Part shown: in pieces, positions 1 to 8,300 of the stretch
Layout of the letters: each line of letters begins with the position of its first letter
Position numbering within the stretch: position 1 is the stretch's first letter
NCBI GenBank assembly: GCA_964635575.1
Contig: CAZWNY010000002.1
Span: forward strand, 1-64,000
Direction of reading: 5' to 3'
From: GCA-2733415 sp964635575
Lineage (GTDB): Bacteria > Bacteroidota > Bacteroidia > Flavobacteriales > Flavobacteriaceae
Length of the DNA: 64,000 nucleotides
Program-made: the position numbers and the translations under genes
Notes under the pieces: generated by a model
Told to the model about the DNA's origin: nothing
Seen by the model: only the letters and a program-made list of their open reading frames with translations
The model's database searches: none

Positions 1-2
1 AA

Positions 3-368
3 ATTACGGTAAACAAATCAAAATCAGAATTAGCAAAATACCTAACTACAATGGAAAATTTTGGCAATTTAATGCCCGAAGGAACCAAATTTGAAGTACT
101 AGACCAAGATTCCTTTATTTTTGCTTTAAAAGGAATGCCCGATATTAAATTACGACTACAAGAAAAAACTGAAGATAAAATAGTTTTAGGTGCTGCCGGC
201 GGAAAAATGCCATTCACATTAACAGCGATTTTAACTGAAATAGAACCTCATAAAACAGAAACTCAATTAACTTTTAGCGGCGATTTTAACCCAATGATGG
301 CAATGATGATCAAAAGACCTATTACTAAATTTATAGAACAATTAACCTCTCGACTAAGTGCGTCTTAA
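3..368 (+). CDS. SRPBCC-family protein, 5' partial
   Basis: The reading frame is open to the left edge of the window, so the N-terminus is missing; an internal ATG lies at 51 but the frame upstream of it reads as normal protein. About 121 residues are visible. The pattern (a start-like helix with NLMPE, then FALKGMPDIKLRL, then a predicted long C-terminal amphipathic helix) matches the small SRPBCC (START-like) proteins that flavobacteria carry next to pyrE and the biotin ligase gene. Such proteins bind a hydrophobic ligand in a helix-grip fold, but the ligand here is unknown. It converges with birA, 19 bases away. Family confidence is moderate and function is unknown. Confidence 0.7.
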   Translation: MTVNKSKSELAKYLTTMENFGNLMPEGTKFEVLDQDSFIFALKGMPDIKLRLQEKTEDKIVLGAAGGKMPFTLTAILTEIEPHKTETQLTFSGDFNPMMAMMIKRPITKFIEQLTSRLSAS

Positions 369-387
369 CATCATTATTCCATAAAAA

Positions 388-1116
388 CTAATACAATAAC
401 TGTATTTCCTTAAGGCGAAATTCTTTTATAATTTCATCTTCTAAAAGCACTTGTAGCAATCCATTTTTTGTTACCCCTTTTATATAACCTGTAAACATTT
501 TACCTGTTGCATTCTTAAATGTTGCAGGTTTGTTTTTTTTAAATAAAACCAAATCATAATCTGCATAAACTTCATCGAACAAGTTTAACTGTAAACGGTT
601 TATTTGCAGTTTCAAGTTTTGCAAAAACAATTGCAATACTTCATCTAAATTATACAATACACCTGTTTGTTTTTTCATTGATGTTGCTTTAAAATTAGTT
701 GGAAATTGCAATTGATTTACATTTAAACCAATACCAATAATTGTATTATTTCCAGATTTTGTTTTAGTGTTTTCAATTAAAACCCCTGAAATTTTTTTAT
801 TATCTGACAAAATATCGTTTGGCCACTTAATATGTAAATTAGGAACCTGAAATTTTTTTAGCGTATTAAATATTGCAACTGCTATCGCACAATTTAAGTA
901 AAATTGATGCTCTATTTTTAAAAAAGACGCTTCTACAAAAACACTAAAGGTAAGATTGCTCCCTTTTTCAGTTTCCCAAACACTACCCATTTGCCCTTTT
1001 CCTTCTGTTTGATTTTCAGCAACAACTACTGTAAAACTAGACACTAAGCTAGCCTTTAACAACTCCTTTAAGTAGTTATTTGTAGAATCTATGGTATGGA
1101 GTTTGATCGTTTTAAT
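388..1116 (-). CDS. birA: Biotin--[acetyl-CoA-carboxylase] ligase, monofunctional, ATT start
   Basis: This is a BirA-type biotin protein ligase, which makes biotinyl-AMP and biotinylates the carboxyl carrier protein. Visible motifs are DSTNNYLK near residue 10, the biotin-binding EGKGQMGSVW (family GRGR.GR..), WPNDI and IGIGLNVN. There is no N-terminal helix-turn-helix, so it is an enzyme only and not a repressor. The first standard start codon in frame (TTG at 1062) would delete the conserved DST motif. Upstream of it the frame has no ATG, GTG or TTG before the stop at 1146-1144. An ATT at 1116 gives the family-typical start IKTIKLHTIDSTN and lies where a transcript from the -7 element at 1121-1128 would begin. 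I therefore call a 242-residue protein with ATT initiation; the exact codon is inferred. Confidence 0.85.
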   Translation of the reverse strand: MKTIKLHTIDSTNNYLKELLKASLVSSFTVVVAENQTEGKGQMGSVWETEKGSNLTFSVFVEASFLKIEHQFYLNCAIAVAIFNTLKKFQVPNLHIKWPNDILSDNKKISGVLIENTKTKSGNNTIIGIGLNVNQLQFPTNFKATSMKKQTGVLYNLDEVLQLFLQNLKLQINRLQLNLFDEVYADYDLVLFKKNKPATFKNATGKMFTGYIKGVTKNGLLQVLLEDEIIKEFRLKEIQLLY

Positions 1117-1120
1117 ACTG

Positions 1121-1128
1121 CAAATGTA
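1121..1128 (-). promoter_or_regulatory. -7 element for birA
   Basis: On the minus strand this reads TACATTTG, which fits the Bacteroidota -7 consensus TAnnTTTG. Transcription would start within a few bases of the ATT codon at 1116, giving a leaderless or nearly leaderless message. Confidence 0.55.
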
Positions 1129-1169
1129 AAACTTATAATAAAACTAGCCATTTAACCACAAAAAAATAA

Positions 1170-1177
1170 TATTTTTG
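1170..1177 (+). promoter_or_regulatory. -7 element for rsfS-ftsH
   Basis: TATTTTTG matches the TAnnTTTG consensus and lies 25 bases before the rsfS ATG at 1202. It argues against the in-frame TTG at 1175, which is inside the promoter, as the start. Confidence 0.6.
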
Positions 1178-1201
1178 CAAATTCAAATTACAATATATTT
1201 A

Positions 1202-1573
1202 ATGTCAGAAAACAATAAAAACACAGATGCTTTAATTACAAACATAATTAAAGGAATGGAAGAAGTAAAAGGTATTGATATTACGATACTTGATTTACGT
1301 GAAATAGAAAACACCGCTTGCGATTACTTTATTATTTGTAATGGTAATACCAATACACAGGTTAATGCAATTGTAGGATCTATTCAAAAAATAGTAAGTA
1401 AAGCAATACAAGAGAAACCTTGGCACATTGAAGGCAGTGATAATGCCGAATGGGTTTTAATGGATTATATAAACGTTGTCGTACACGTTTTTCAAAAACA
1501 CATTAGAGAATATTATGATATTGAAGGACTTTGGGGAGATGCCAAAATAACTTCAATAGAATCTAATTACTAA
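1202..1573 (+). CDS. rsfS: Ribosomal silencing factor RsfS
   Basis: This 123-residue protein belongs to the RsfS/Iojap/DUF143 family, which binds L14 of the 50S subunit and blocks subunit joining when nutrients are scarce. The family core is clear: ENTACDYFIICNGNTNTQV, then PWHIEGSDNAEWVLMDYINVVVHVF and a C-terminal REYYDIEGLWGDA. I start at the ATG at 1202 because the longer frame begins inside the promoter element. It precedes ftsH by 17 bases, and rsfS-ftsH is a common flavobacterial operon, so the two are probably co-transcribed. Confidence 0.95.
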   Translation: MSENNKNTDALITNIIKGMEEVKGIDITILDLREIENTACDYFIICNGNTNTQVNAIVGSIQKIVSKAIQEKPWHIEGSDNAEWVLMDYINVVVHVFQKHIREYYDIEGLWGDAKITSIESNY

Positions 1574-1590
1574 AAAACACCCCAAATAAA

Positions 1591-3534
1591 ATGTCAGAAG
1601 ATAAAAAAGACCAAAAAAAAGTAAAAATCAATGCATTTTGGATATACGGAGCTGTATCTTTATTATTAATCGTTTTTATACTAGGCACAAGTTCTCCAAC
1701 AAGTAAAGAGTACTCTTTAACACAGTTTAAAGAGCTGGTACGTAATAGCAATGATATTAAAAACATTGAAATTGCACCCAACACACATGTTGCTAATATT
1801 TATTTAACCGATCAGGCTTTAGAAAAAGAAAAATATAAAAAATACATAGCAAAAAAAGGGTTTTCATTTAACAACAAACAACCTAACTTTTCGGTAAAAT
1901 TTTTAGATATTCGAAATTTTCAAAACTTTTTAGATAGTCAATTATTAAAGGGAAAGAAATTTGAATACACCTCAAAACCTCAAGACACTACTTTTTACGA
2001 TTTATTAGGAACTATTTTACCCTTTATTTTAATTATTGGAGTTTGGATATTTATTATGAAACGTATGTCTGGCGGAGCAAGTGGTGGTGGGCCAGGAGGA
2101 CAAATTTTTAACATCGGAAAATCTAAAGCTAAATTATTTGACCAAAAAACAGACGTAAAAACTACCTTTAAAGATGTTGCTGGCTTAGAAGGCGCAAAAG
2201 AAGAAGTGCAAGAAATTGTAGATTTTTTAAAACATCCAAAAAAATATACCGCATTAGGAGGAAAAATACCAAAAGGTGCATTATTAGTCGGATTACCTGG
2301 TACTGGTAAAACATTATTAGCAAAAGCAGTTGCAGGAGAAGCAGAGGTTCCTTTTTTCTCTTTATCAGGATCTGATTTTGTAGAAATGTTTGTAGGTGTT
2401 GGCGCTTCAAGAGTACGTGATTTATTTAAAAAAGCAAAAGAAAAATCGCCTTCCATTATTTTTATTGATGAGATAGACGCCATTGGTAAAGCGAGAGGAA
2501 AAAATGCAATGAGTGGCAGTAATGACGAACGTGAAAACACATTAAACCAACTACTAACCGAAATGGATGGTTTTGGGTCCAAACACAATGTAATTGTATT
2601 AGCAGCGACCAACAGAGCTGATGTTTTAGACAAAGCATTAATGCGTGCTGGCAGATTTGATCGTCAAATTTATGTAGATTTACCAGATGTTAGAGAGCGT
2701 AAAGAAATTTTTGAAGTACACTTACGACCTTTAAAATTAAAAAAAGGATTAGATGTTGAGTTTTTAGCAAAACAAACTCCCGGTTTTTCTGGAGCTGATA
2801 TTGCCAATATTTGTAATGAATCCGCTTTAATTGCCGCAAGACACGATAAAAAAGAAATTGAAAAGCAAGATTTTTTAGACGCCATAGATAGAGTTATTGG
2901 TGGTTTAGAAAAGAAAAATAAAATCATTACACCTTCAGAAAAAAAAGCAATTGCTTACCATGAAGCTGGTCATGCAACTGTAAGTTGGATGCTTGAGCAC
3001 GCATCTCCGTTAATAAAAGTTACTATTGTTCCTCGTGGAAACTCATTAGGCGCTGCCTGGTATTTACCTGAAGAACGCATGATTGTACGTCCTGAACAAA
3101 TGCTAGATGAAATGTGCGCAACAATGGGCGGAAGAGCCGCTGAAAAAGTGATTTTTAATCAAATTTCGACAGGCGCTTTAAGCGATTTGGAAAAAGTAAC
3201 CAAACAAGCAAGAGGTATGGTTACGGTTTACGGTTTAAGCGAGAAACTAGGTAACGTTACTTACTACGACTCATCAGGGCAAGAAAACTACGGTTTTTCT
3301 AAGCCATATAGTGAGAAAACCGCTGTATTAATTGATTCTGAAATTTCAAGTATTATCGAAAAACAGTACCAAAGAGCTATACACATTTTAGAGAGCAATA
3401 AAGAAAAATTAATTGAGCTCGCTGAAGTTTTATTAGAAAAAGAAGTTATTTTTAAAGACGATTTAGAAAAAATATTTGGGAAAAGACCTTTTATTAAAGA
3501 GCTACCAATAGTAATAAATAAAGAGGAGGAATAA
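1591..3534 (+). CDS. ftsH: ATP-dependent zinc metalloprotease FtsH
   Basis: This 647-residue AAA+ protease is anchored in the inner membrane and degrades misassembled membrane proteins and short-lived regulators. In order it has a first membrane helix (about 11-32), a periplasmic segment, a second helix (about 138-157), a Gly-rich linker, Walker A GLPGTGKT (234-241), Walker B IIFIDEIDAIG, the second region of homology ending RAGRFDR, and the protease motif HEAGH (457-461). A downstream LSDLEKVT supplies the usual third zinc-ligand region. The second Walker A residue is Leu rather than the common Pro, though the GxxxxGK[T] pattern is kept. It lies 17 bases after rsfS. Confidence 0.98.
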   Translation: MSEDKKDQKKVKINAFWIYGAVSLLLIVFILGTSSPTSKEYSLTQFKELVRNSNDIKNIEIAPNTHVANIYLTDQALEKEKYKKYIAKKGFSFNNKQPNFSVKFLDIRNFQNFLDSQLLKGKKFEYTSKPQDTTFYDLLGTILPFILIIGVWIFIMKRMSGGASGGGPGGQIFNIGKSKAKLFDQKTDVKTTFKDVAGLEGAKEEVQEIVDFLKHPKKYTALGGKIPKGALLVGLPGTGKTLLAKAVAGEAEVPFFSLSGSDFVEMFVGVGASRVRDLFKKAKEKSPSIIFIDEIDAIGKARGKNAMSGSNDERENTLNQLLTEMDGFGSKHNVIVLAATNRADVLDKALMRAGRFDRQIYVDLPDVRERKEIFEVHLRPLKLKKGLDVEFLAKQTPGFSGADIANICNESALIAARHDKKEIEKQDFLDAIDRVIGGLEKKNKIITPSEKKAIAYHEAGHATVSWMLEHASPLIKVTIVPRGNSLGAAWYLPEERMIVRPEQMLDEMCATMGGRAAEKVIFNQISTGALSDLEKVTKQARGMVTVYGLSEKLGNVTYYDSSGQENYGFSKPYSEKTAVLIDSEISSIIEKQYQRAIHILESNKEKLIELAEVLLEKEVIFKDDLEKIFGKRPFIKELPIVINKEEE

Positions 3535-3967
3535 AAATTTTAGTTTTTAGAAACCTACCATTAGTAAATTTACTATTTCGTTCATTATTTAATAATCGAA
3601 TTTGTAGTTCGTTTACCCTTTGTTTTTAGCTTGTTTTTACAATAAGTCTTTATTAACGTTCTGAAAACTTAAGCGATATATAAATTGATCGAAAGGAAAA
3701 ATATTTAGTATGTTTGAATACTTAAAAGCTATAGAATGGAATTTTCTGGATAATCTCAAAATTACATATCCAGAAATTAAAATAAATACATTATTGGTTT
3801 GAAGAAAAAATGAAAGTTTTTCAATAAAATTAACAACAAAAAAACAAATTAATTTAATTCTAATCCTCAGTTTATTGATATCCCAAAAGCATTAATGATG
3901 TCACAAAAAAGAAAAAAACCTAATAAAGTACTGAAAAAACCGTTTCTAAGTTATTATCTGTAAGTTG
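3535..3967. other. Gene-poor stretch with short decayed ORFs
   Basis: No intact gene is visible in these 433 bases. On the plus strand a 30-codon frame (ATG at 3710, beginning MFEYLKAIEWNFLDN) ends at a stop, and a second short frame near 3895 begins MMSQKRKKPNK. Together they look like fragments of one decayed gene, but I recognise no family. No T-tailed hairpin is evident just after ftsH. Confidence 0.35.
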
Positions 3968-4621
3968 TTAATTTGTTTCCAAATGTTTAATTAATTGAAT
4001 CATACTTTTTTGATCTTTGTAGCTTACATCGTATTTTTTAAGATAAGCTTTATATGTTTTTTTCTTATCAGAAAATAGTTTTCGGAGTTGTCTTATGTTT
4101 GTAAACTTATTCAATTTTCCGTTTCTTTCTAACCAATAATACCTGTATGGTTTTGTTTTATAACCATCAGGTAATTCTAAACTTAAGTTATTACCCTTAT
4201 TAATAAAATTAGAAAAATGGTAGTTGGCAAGGTTTTGAGATTTCGTTCCGAATCCGCCTTCTGCAGAAGGAGCTATCAAATCACATTTGTGTTCGACATA
4301 TAAATTAACTTTAGATTGGTGTACGAGTTCAAAAAATTCATTATTGAGTATCACAAATTTTCTATCATCAATCAAAACAGAATCTACCTGCTCTTTTATT
4401 AATGAAAGTTCGACACTTTTATTTTTAAAAATCATTTCTTTGGTTAGCGAATTATAATTTAATAAAGCGTCATTTTCAGCTCCTGTTTTCATAAAAACAG
4501 TTCCTTGGGTAAATTCAGGGGAAATGAAATATGTGTGTTTTTCGGTGTTAACTTGAGAATATGACGTAAAAAAGGATAGTAAAAAAATTGATAACCAAAT
4601 AATTAGACGATTGGAATTCAT
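3968..4621 (-). CDS. Secreted hypothetical protein
   Basis: This 217-residue protein is not recognised. It begins with a clear Sec signal peptide (MNSNRLIIW, then a hydrophobic run ending FFTSYSQ), with likely cleavage after about residue 22, so it is probably periplasmic or surface-exposed. The mature part is beta-rich at first, with a FVILNNEFFELV segment, and becomes lysine-rich in the last 60 residues, where repeated KK and YK pairs suggest a basic helical tail. It has one mature Cys and no lipobox. Gene-poor DNA flanks it on both sides and it is not obviously in an operon. Confidence 0.6.
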   Translation of the reverse strand: MNSNRLIIWLSIFLLSFFTSYSQVNTEKHTYFISPEFTQGTVFMKTGAENDALLNYNSLTKEMIFKNKSVELSLIKEQVDSVLIDDRKFVILNNEFFELVHQSKVNLYVEHKCDLIAPSAEGGFGTKSQNLANYHFSNFINKGNNLSLELPDGYKTKPYRYYWLERNGKLNKFTNIRQLRKLFSDKKKTYKAYLKKYDVSYKDQKSMIQLIKHLETN

Positions 4622-4675
4622 GTTTTATTATTTTTATAGAGATTAAAGTAAATTTTGTTTGTTACGGATAGTAGT

Positions 4676-4716
4676 AAAAACCCTAAATTCGTAGCAAACG
4701 AATGTAGGTTTTTTTT
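4676..4716 (-). terminator. Hairpin terminator after the UbiA-family gene
   Basis: Arms CCTAAATTCG and CGAATGTAGG pair with one mismatch around a 7-base loop, flanked by T runs on both strands. It lies just beyond the end of the minus-strand gene at 4751. Confidence 0.6.
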
Positions 4717-4750
4717 ACGAAAAAACCAATTTTTAAAGAAAAAACAGCGT

Positions 4751-5674
4751 TTAGCTTGTGATTTTTAATACAACTATTGATAGCATTCCTAAAAATAAAG
4801 TAATTTTTAATACCAAACTTAAGTGTGTAAAATGAGTTTTATTTTTAGCGGACACTAATTTTACAGCACAATATAGAAGCGGAGCTATTATAGCTATTAT
4901 AAAGTAGCTTAATAAATACGTGTTTTCATATAAATAAGCAAGTACATAATAAAACACGGTAGCAATGGTAATTAAACAAATTATAAGCGCAATGTTACTT
5001 GCTCGTTTTCTTCCTAAAGTTAAAGGTAATGTATTATAATCCGCTTTATAGTCGCCATCAACATCTTCTAAGTCTTTTATAATTTCACGTATTAAATTAA
5101 TTAAAAATGCAAAAATTGCGTAGTGAAATAAAATTTCAAACATAAAAACATATGCGTCTCTGTTGTTTACATTAAGCATAGGTGTAATTTCAAAAAGACC
5201 GACTATTAAAATCGAAAAACCAACCAATACAGAAACTAAAATATTACCGATTAAAACACTAGATTTTAATGACGTAGCATATTTATATAATAAAAAAGAC
5301 GCTATTAAGAACAGTGTTGCAAAACTATTTTTATCTATTTGCCAAGAAACATAAATTCCTAAAATAATCCCTAAAACGGTAAAAATCATAAACAGATTAT
5401 TTGCCTTTTCTTCGGTAATGTGTTTTCCTATAATTTGTTTGTTGGGTTTGTTTATGGCGTCTGCTTCTACATCATAAATATCGTTAATAATATAACCTGC
5501 TGCTGCAATGAAAAGTGTAGCAAAAACTAAAGCGGCAAATGAGGTGTTATTTAGGGCAGTTGTTAAATTGATTTTTTCAAACTGAGGTAATTTAAAAAAA
5601 ACATACTTAATTAGGCATTGTACAAATGCAATCATAAATAGGTTTTTGTATCTAATAAGGTTAAGTATATACAT
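4751..5674 (-). CDS. UbiA-family prenyltransferase (geranylgeranylglycerol-phosphate geranylgeranyltransferase-like)
   Basis: This 307-residue integral membrane protein has about eight or nine hydrophobic helices. It carries the two Asp-rich motifs of UbiA prenyltransferases: NDIYDVEAD at 64-72 and DVDGDYKADYNTLP in the middle of the chain, which bind the Mg-prenyl diphosphate. Flavobacterial members in this context are usually annotated as digeranylgeranylglyceryl-phosphate synthase-like, adding a second prenyl chain to glycerol phosphate. The substrate here is inferred; a quinone or heme precursor remains possible. It is the last gene of a minus-strand group with the HAD phosphatase and DUF2520 genes. 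A GGGP synthase gene lies about 38 kb away. Confidence 0.8.
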   Translation of the reverse strand: MYILNLIRYKNLFMIAFVQCLIKYVFFKLPQFEKINLTTALNNTSFAALVFATLFIAAAGYIINDIYDVEADAINKPNKQIIGKHITEEKANNLFMIFTVLGIILGIYVSWQIDKNSFATLFLIASFLLYKYATSLKSSVLIGNILVSVLVGFSILIVGLFEITPMLNVNNRDAYVFMFEILFHYAIFAFLINLIREIIKDLEDVDGDYKADYNTLPLTLGRKRASNIALIICLITIATVFYYVLAYLYENTYLLSYFIIAIIAPLLYCAVKLVSAKNKTHFTHLSLVLKITLFLGMLSIVVLKITS

Positions 5675-5726
5675 GTTTTAATGACAAAGTAATTGAATAA
5701 TTTAAGGTAATATTTTTTTTTTAAAG

Positions 5727-6254
5727 CTAATCGTATTTTGCTTCAAACTGAGTGCTCCATTTTTGTTGCACACGCATTACTTGTTCAATAACTTCTCTTA
5801 CGCATCCTTTACCACCATTAATTTGCGAAATATAACCGGAAACATCTTTAACTTCAGGAGCTGCGTCTTGTGGGCAAACCGATAAACCTACTTGTTGCAT
5901 TACAGGGATATCAGGAATATCATCTCCCATGTATAAACAATTTTTGGGTTTTATGTTTTTTAAAGCGCAATAAGCTTCAAATTGAATTATTTTATGATGT
6001 GCGCCTAAATAAATATCCGTAATTCCTAAACCTTCTAATCGTTTACGAACTCCTTCATTACTTCCGCCTGAAATAATACAAACATTATAACCAGCCATAA
6101 CAGCCGATTTTAGTGCATAACCATCTTTAATGTTCATGCTTCTTAGCATTTCGCCATCAGTAGTAACCGTAATAATTCCATCGGTAAGCACACCATCTAC
6201 ATCAAAAATTAACGTAGTAATATGATTCATTAATTGTTTATAACTTGTCGTCAT
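5727..6254 (-). CDS. HAD-family phosphatase, KdsC-like
   Basis: This 175-residue protein has the HAD motif I FDVDGVLTDG with both catalytic Asp residues, motif II around IISGG, and motif IV MGDDIPDIPVM. Its compact layout without a cap domain is that of KDO-8-phosphate phosphatase (KdsC, HAD-IIIA), which acts in lipopolysaccharide core synthesis. Substrate assignment is by family only. I keep the upstream ATG at 6254, which gives the common MTTSYKQL N-terminus and overlaps the DUF2520 gene by 17 bases, implying translational coupling; an internal ATG lies eight codons later. Confidence 0.85.
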   Translation of the reverse strand: MTTSYKQLMNHITTLIFDVDGVLTDGIITVTTDGEMLRSMNIKDGYALKSAVMAGYNVCIISGGSNEGVRKRLEGLGITDIYLGAHHKIIQFEAYCALKNIKPKNCLYMGDDIPDIPVMQQVGLSVCPQDAAPEVKDVSGYISQINGGKGCVREVIEQVMRVQQKWSTQFEAKYD

Positions 6255-7002
6255 AGGTGTTTTGTATTGATTGGGTTAGTAATTTATATATTTCTTGTTG
6301 CGTTTTATCTTGCAAATAATTAATATGTGTATCAATTACTTTTTGATCGTTTCGTTTTGCAGGACCAGTCTGACTTTCTTTAGCCGATAAATGTACTATT
6401 TTTTGAGAAGTTTCTAAAATTAACGGTTTTAAAATATCGAAAGAAACCTGATGCTTATTACAAATTTCAGTTGCTTTTAGGTATAAATGATTTACAAAAT
6501 TATTAACAAAAATTGCCGCTATATGTACTGCTTTTCGTTGTTTGGAATTAATAAAATGAATTTTTTCAGAAATACTTTTGGCAAGTAGTTGTAAGGTTTG
6601 TTCATCTTTTTGCTGTTCCGCTTCAATACAAATGGGTATGTTTTTAAAACAAATAGTTTTGTTTTTAGTAAAACTTTGTAACGGATAAAACACGCCTTTT
6701 CGGTTAAAACTACTTAATTTATCTATAGCAATACTACCTGAGGTATGCACGACTAATCTATTTTTAAAAAATATTTTTTCAGATAAACCAACAATCACAT
6801 CATCAGGTATTGCAATAATATATACATCGGCAACTATTAAATCAGAAAAAGAAAGTGTAGTTTTAGTCTTATTTTTAAATGGCAATAATCCTTTTTTAGT
6901 TCGGTTATATACCTGAACAACCGTTACTGATTCTGTTTTTTGAAAAGCGTTAAATAAATGTGTAGCCACATTTCCTGTTCCTAAAAGTACAATTGTAATC
7001 AT
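6238..7002 (-). CDS. Rossmann-like and DUF2520 domain protein
   Basis: This 254-residue protein begins with a dinucleotide-binding fingerprint, VLLGTGNVATHLFNAF, followed by the NAD(P)-type Rossmann fold (to about residue 115) seen in F420/pyrroline-5-carboxylate-reductase-like proteins. The C-terminal half, with HIAAIFVNNFVNHLY and TGPAKRNDQKVIDTH, is the DUF2520 all-helical domain. The family is an uncharacterised oxidoreductase. It is the first gene of the DUF2520-HAD-UbiA group on the minus strand, an arrangement seen across flavobacteria, which hints at a cell-envelope role. Confidence 0.85.
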   Translation of the reverse strand: MITIVLLGTGNVATHLFNAFQKTESVTVVQVYNRTKKGLLPFKNKTKTTLSFSDLIVADVYIIAIPDDVIVGLSEKIFFKNRLVVHTSGSIAIDKLSSFNRKGVFYPLQSFTKNKTICFKNIPICIEAEQQKDEQTLQLLAKSISEKIHFINSKQRKAVHIAAIFVNNFVNHLYLKATEICNKHQVSFDILKPLILETSQKIVHLSAKESQTGPAKRNDQKVIDTHINYLQDKTQQEIYKLLTQSIQNTYDDKL

Positions 7003-7048
7003 AAAGCTAAAGTAATAGAAACTGTTCGGTTATAAAAGTAATTTGCAA

Positions 7049-7056
7049 TATCTTTG
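7049..7056 (+). promoter_or_regulatory. -7 element for the truncated hemoglobin gene
   Basis: TATCTTTG matches TAnnTTTG and lies 24 bases before the ATG at 7080. Confidence 0.55.
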
Positions 7057-7079
7057 TATAAATCAATAAAAAAAACTAG

Positions 7080-7490
7080 ATGCTAACAGATATTAAAAAC
7101 AGAGCAGATATTTTTATTTTAGTAACTACTTTTTACGCTAAAATCAGAAAGGATAAAGAGTTAGGTCCTATTTTTAATAACGCAATACAAGATTGGAACT
7201 CACATTTAATACACCTTACTGATTTTTGGGAAAGTCAACTGTTTATGAAAAACGTGTTTAACGGTAATCCGTTACGAAAACACATTGAGGTCGATAATGA
7301 CATGGGAAACACATTAGATAACGACTTATTTGGTTTATGGCTACAATATTGGTTAGGCACAATAGATGATTTGTTTGAAGGAAAAATAGCTGCTTTAGCA
7401 AAAGAGCGTGCACGAAACATAGCAACCTTTATGTTTATGGGAATTTTTAATGCTCGTGTAAATCTTAATAAAAAAAATAAAAACGCCTAA
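7080..7490 (+). CDS. Group III truncated hemoglobin
   Basis: This 136-residue globin matches group III truncated hemoglobins, single-domain two-over-two heme proteins linked to oxygen or nitrogen-oxide chemistry. Family signatures are the B-helix FYAKIRKDKELGPIF, the FWESQLF segment and the H-helix region with a Trp-rich WLQYWLGTIDDLF. The proximal His is expected in HLIHLTDFW or LRKHIEV. Its last codons and stop lie within a 31-bp sequence repeated perfectly at 10668-10698, just before ccsBA. This suggests the two genes were once neighbours and were separated by an insertion. Confidence 0.9.
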   Translation: MLTDIKNRADIFILVTTFYAKIRKDKELGPIFNNAIQDWNSHLIHLTDFWESQLFMKNVFNGNPLRKHIEVDNDMGNTLDNDLFGLWLQYWLGTIDDLFEGKIAALAKERARNIATFMFMGIFNARVNLNKKNKNA

Positions 7491-7502
7491 AATTACTTTT
7501 TT
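7472..7502 (+). repeat. Left copy of 31-bp direct repeat bounding a 3.2-kb islet
   Basis: This copy covers the last five codons and stop of the hemoglobin gene (around ACGCCTAAAATTACTTTTTT) and is identical to 10668-10698. The next base differs (G here, T there). The layout resembles attL/attR or a duplication at an insertion site. Confidence 0.85.
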
Positions 7503-7507
7503 GGCAA

Positions 7508-8250
7508 CTAATCAGTTATCAACTGAAACTCAAATTTAGCGATTAAATTTAAAGTCTCAATAATATTCATTCCATTTTTGACTGTAGTATCTATCACTGA
7601 CCGGGTTTTAGCAAAATTTTGAACAGTTTCAGTTTTTTTTAAATTGCCCTTTCAGAAGCGTTATTATCAGTAGGAAATTGCTCAATAAAGAGAAAAACAA
7701 AGAAGGTTTGTCTTTCTCTTTTCATTCGTTTATAAAAGGAGTATAATTCTTTTTGTTTAATATCTGGAGGATTGTTTATCAATTCTTCATGTTCTAATAT
7801 GATGCTAAATATTTGGATACTATTTTGATAATATTGAGCAATAATTTGCTATTTAAGAGCCATCGCTTTGTTGCGTAATTTTCGAAATTTAACTCTCCAA
7901 GATGCTTTAGGATATATTTGGTTAAGGTAATTCAATTTACGAAGTAAGTGAGGCAAACAATTTTGATGATTTTATGCAATAGTTTTTATTTGAAGTTTCC
8001 ATCCATCATGTACTATTGGAAACCCTTGTTTGAAATGGTCGTTTACAGCATTAAATTTTCTGTTTTCAGAATTTGTTATATAAGTAAGTTTATTGGTTTG
8101 TCAAGCCCAAAACATTGTTTGTTTCCATTTATTCTCACTCCTGTTTCATCTGTTACAACAAGTGTTCTAAAATTAATTAAAGTAATGATAAACTCCTACT
8201 TCATTAATTTCGTTAAGTAATTTTTTTTCAAAAAGATGCCCGCAATTTTT
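7508..8250 (-). pseudogene. Decayed IS66-family transposase
   Basis: Reading the minus strand across several frames gives IS66 transposase landmarks in the correct order: VVTDETGVRING near 8128-8165, GFPIVHDGWK, LPHLLRKLNYL, and the hallmark FPTDNNASERAI at 7645-7680. The last fragment, NFAKTRSVIDTTVKNGMN, ends at a stop at 7508. Frameshifts and stops interrupt it many times and the segment just after SERAI appears deleted, so it cannot encode active enzyme. The N-terminal half, accessory IS66 genes and terminal inverted repeats are not seen. The 5' boundary is approximate. Confidence 0.8.
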
Positions 8251-8300
8251 CTTTAATTCCTGTATTATAAAGATATTTTTTTTTCTTTTAAATAAAAATG

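Noticed and set aside
388..1062. birA starting at the TTG at 1062
   Set aside because: That start removes the conserved DST motif that is encoded in frame just upstream.
1995..2633. 212-codon ORF antisense to ftsH
   Set aside because: It lies wholly within ftsH, has no family motif or ribosome-binding context, and reads as a shadow of the AAA domain.
7948..8220. 90-codon plus-strand ORF
   Set aside because: It is the complement of the decayed IS66 transposase and has no independent support.
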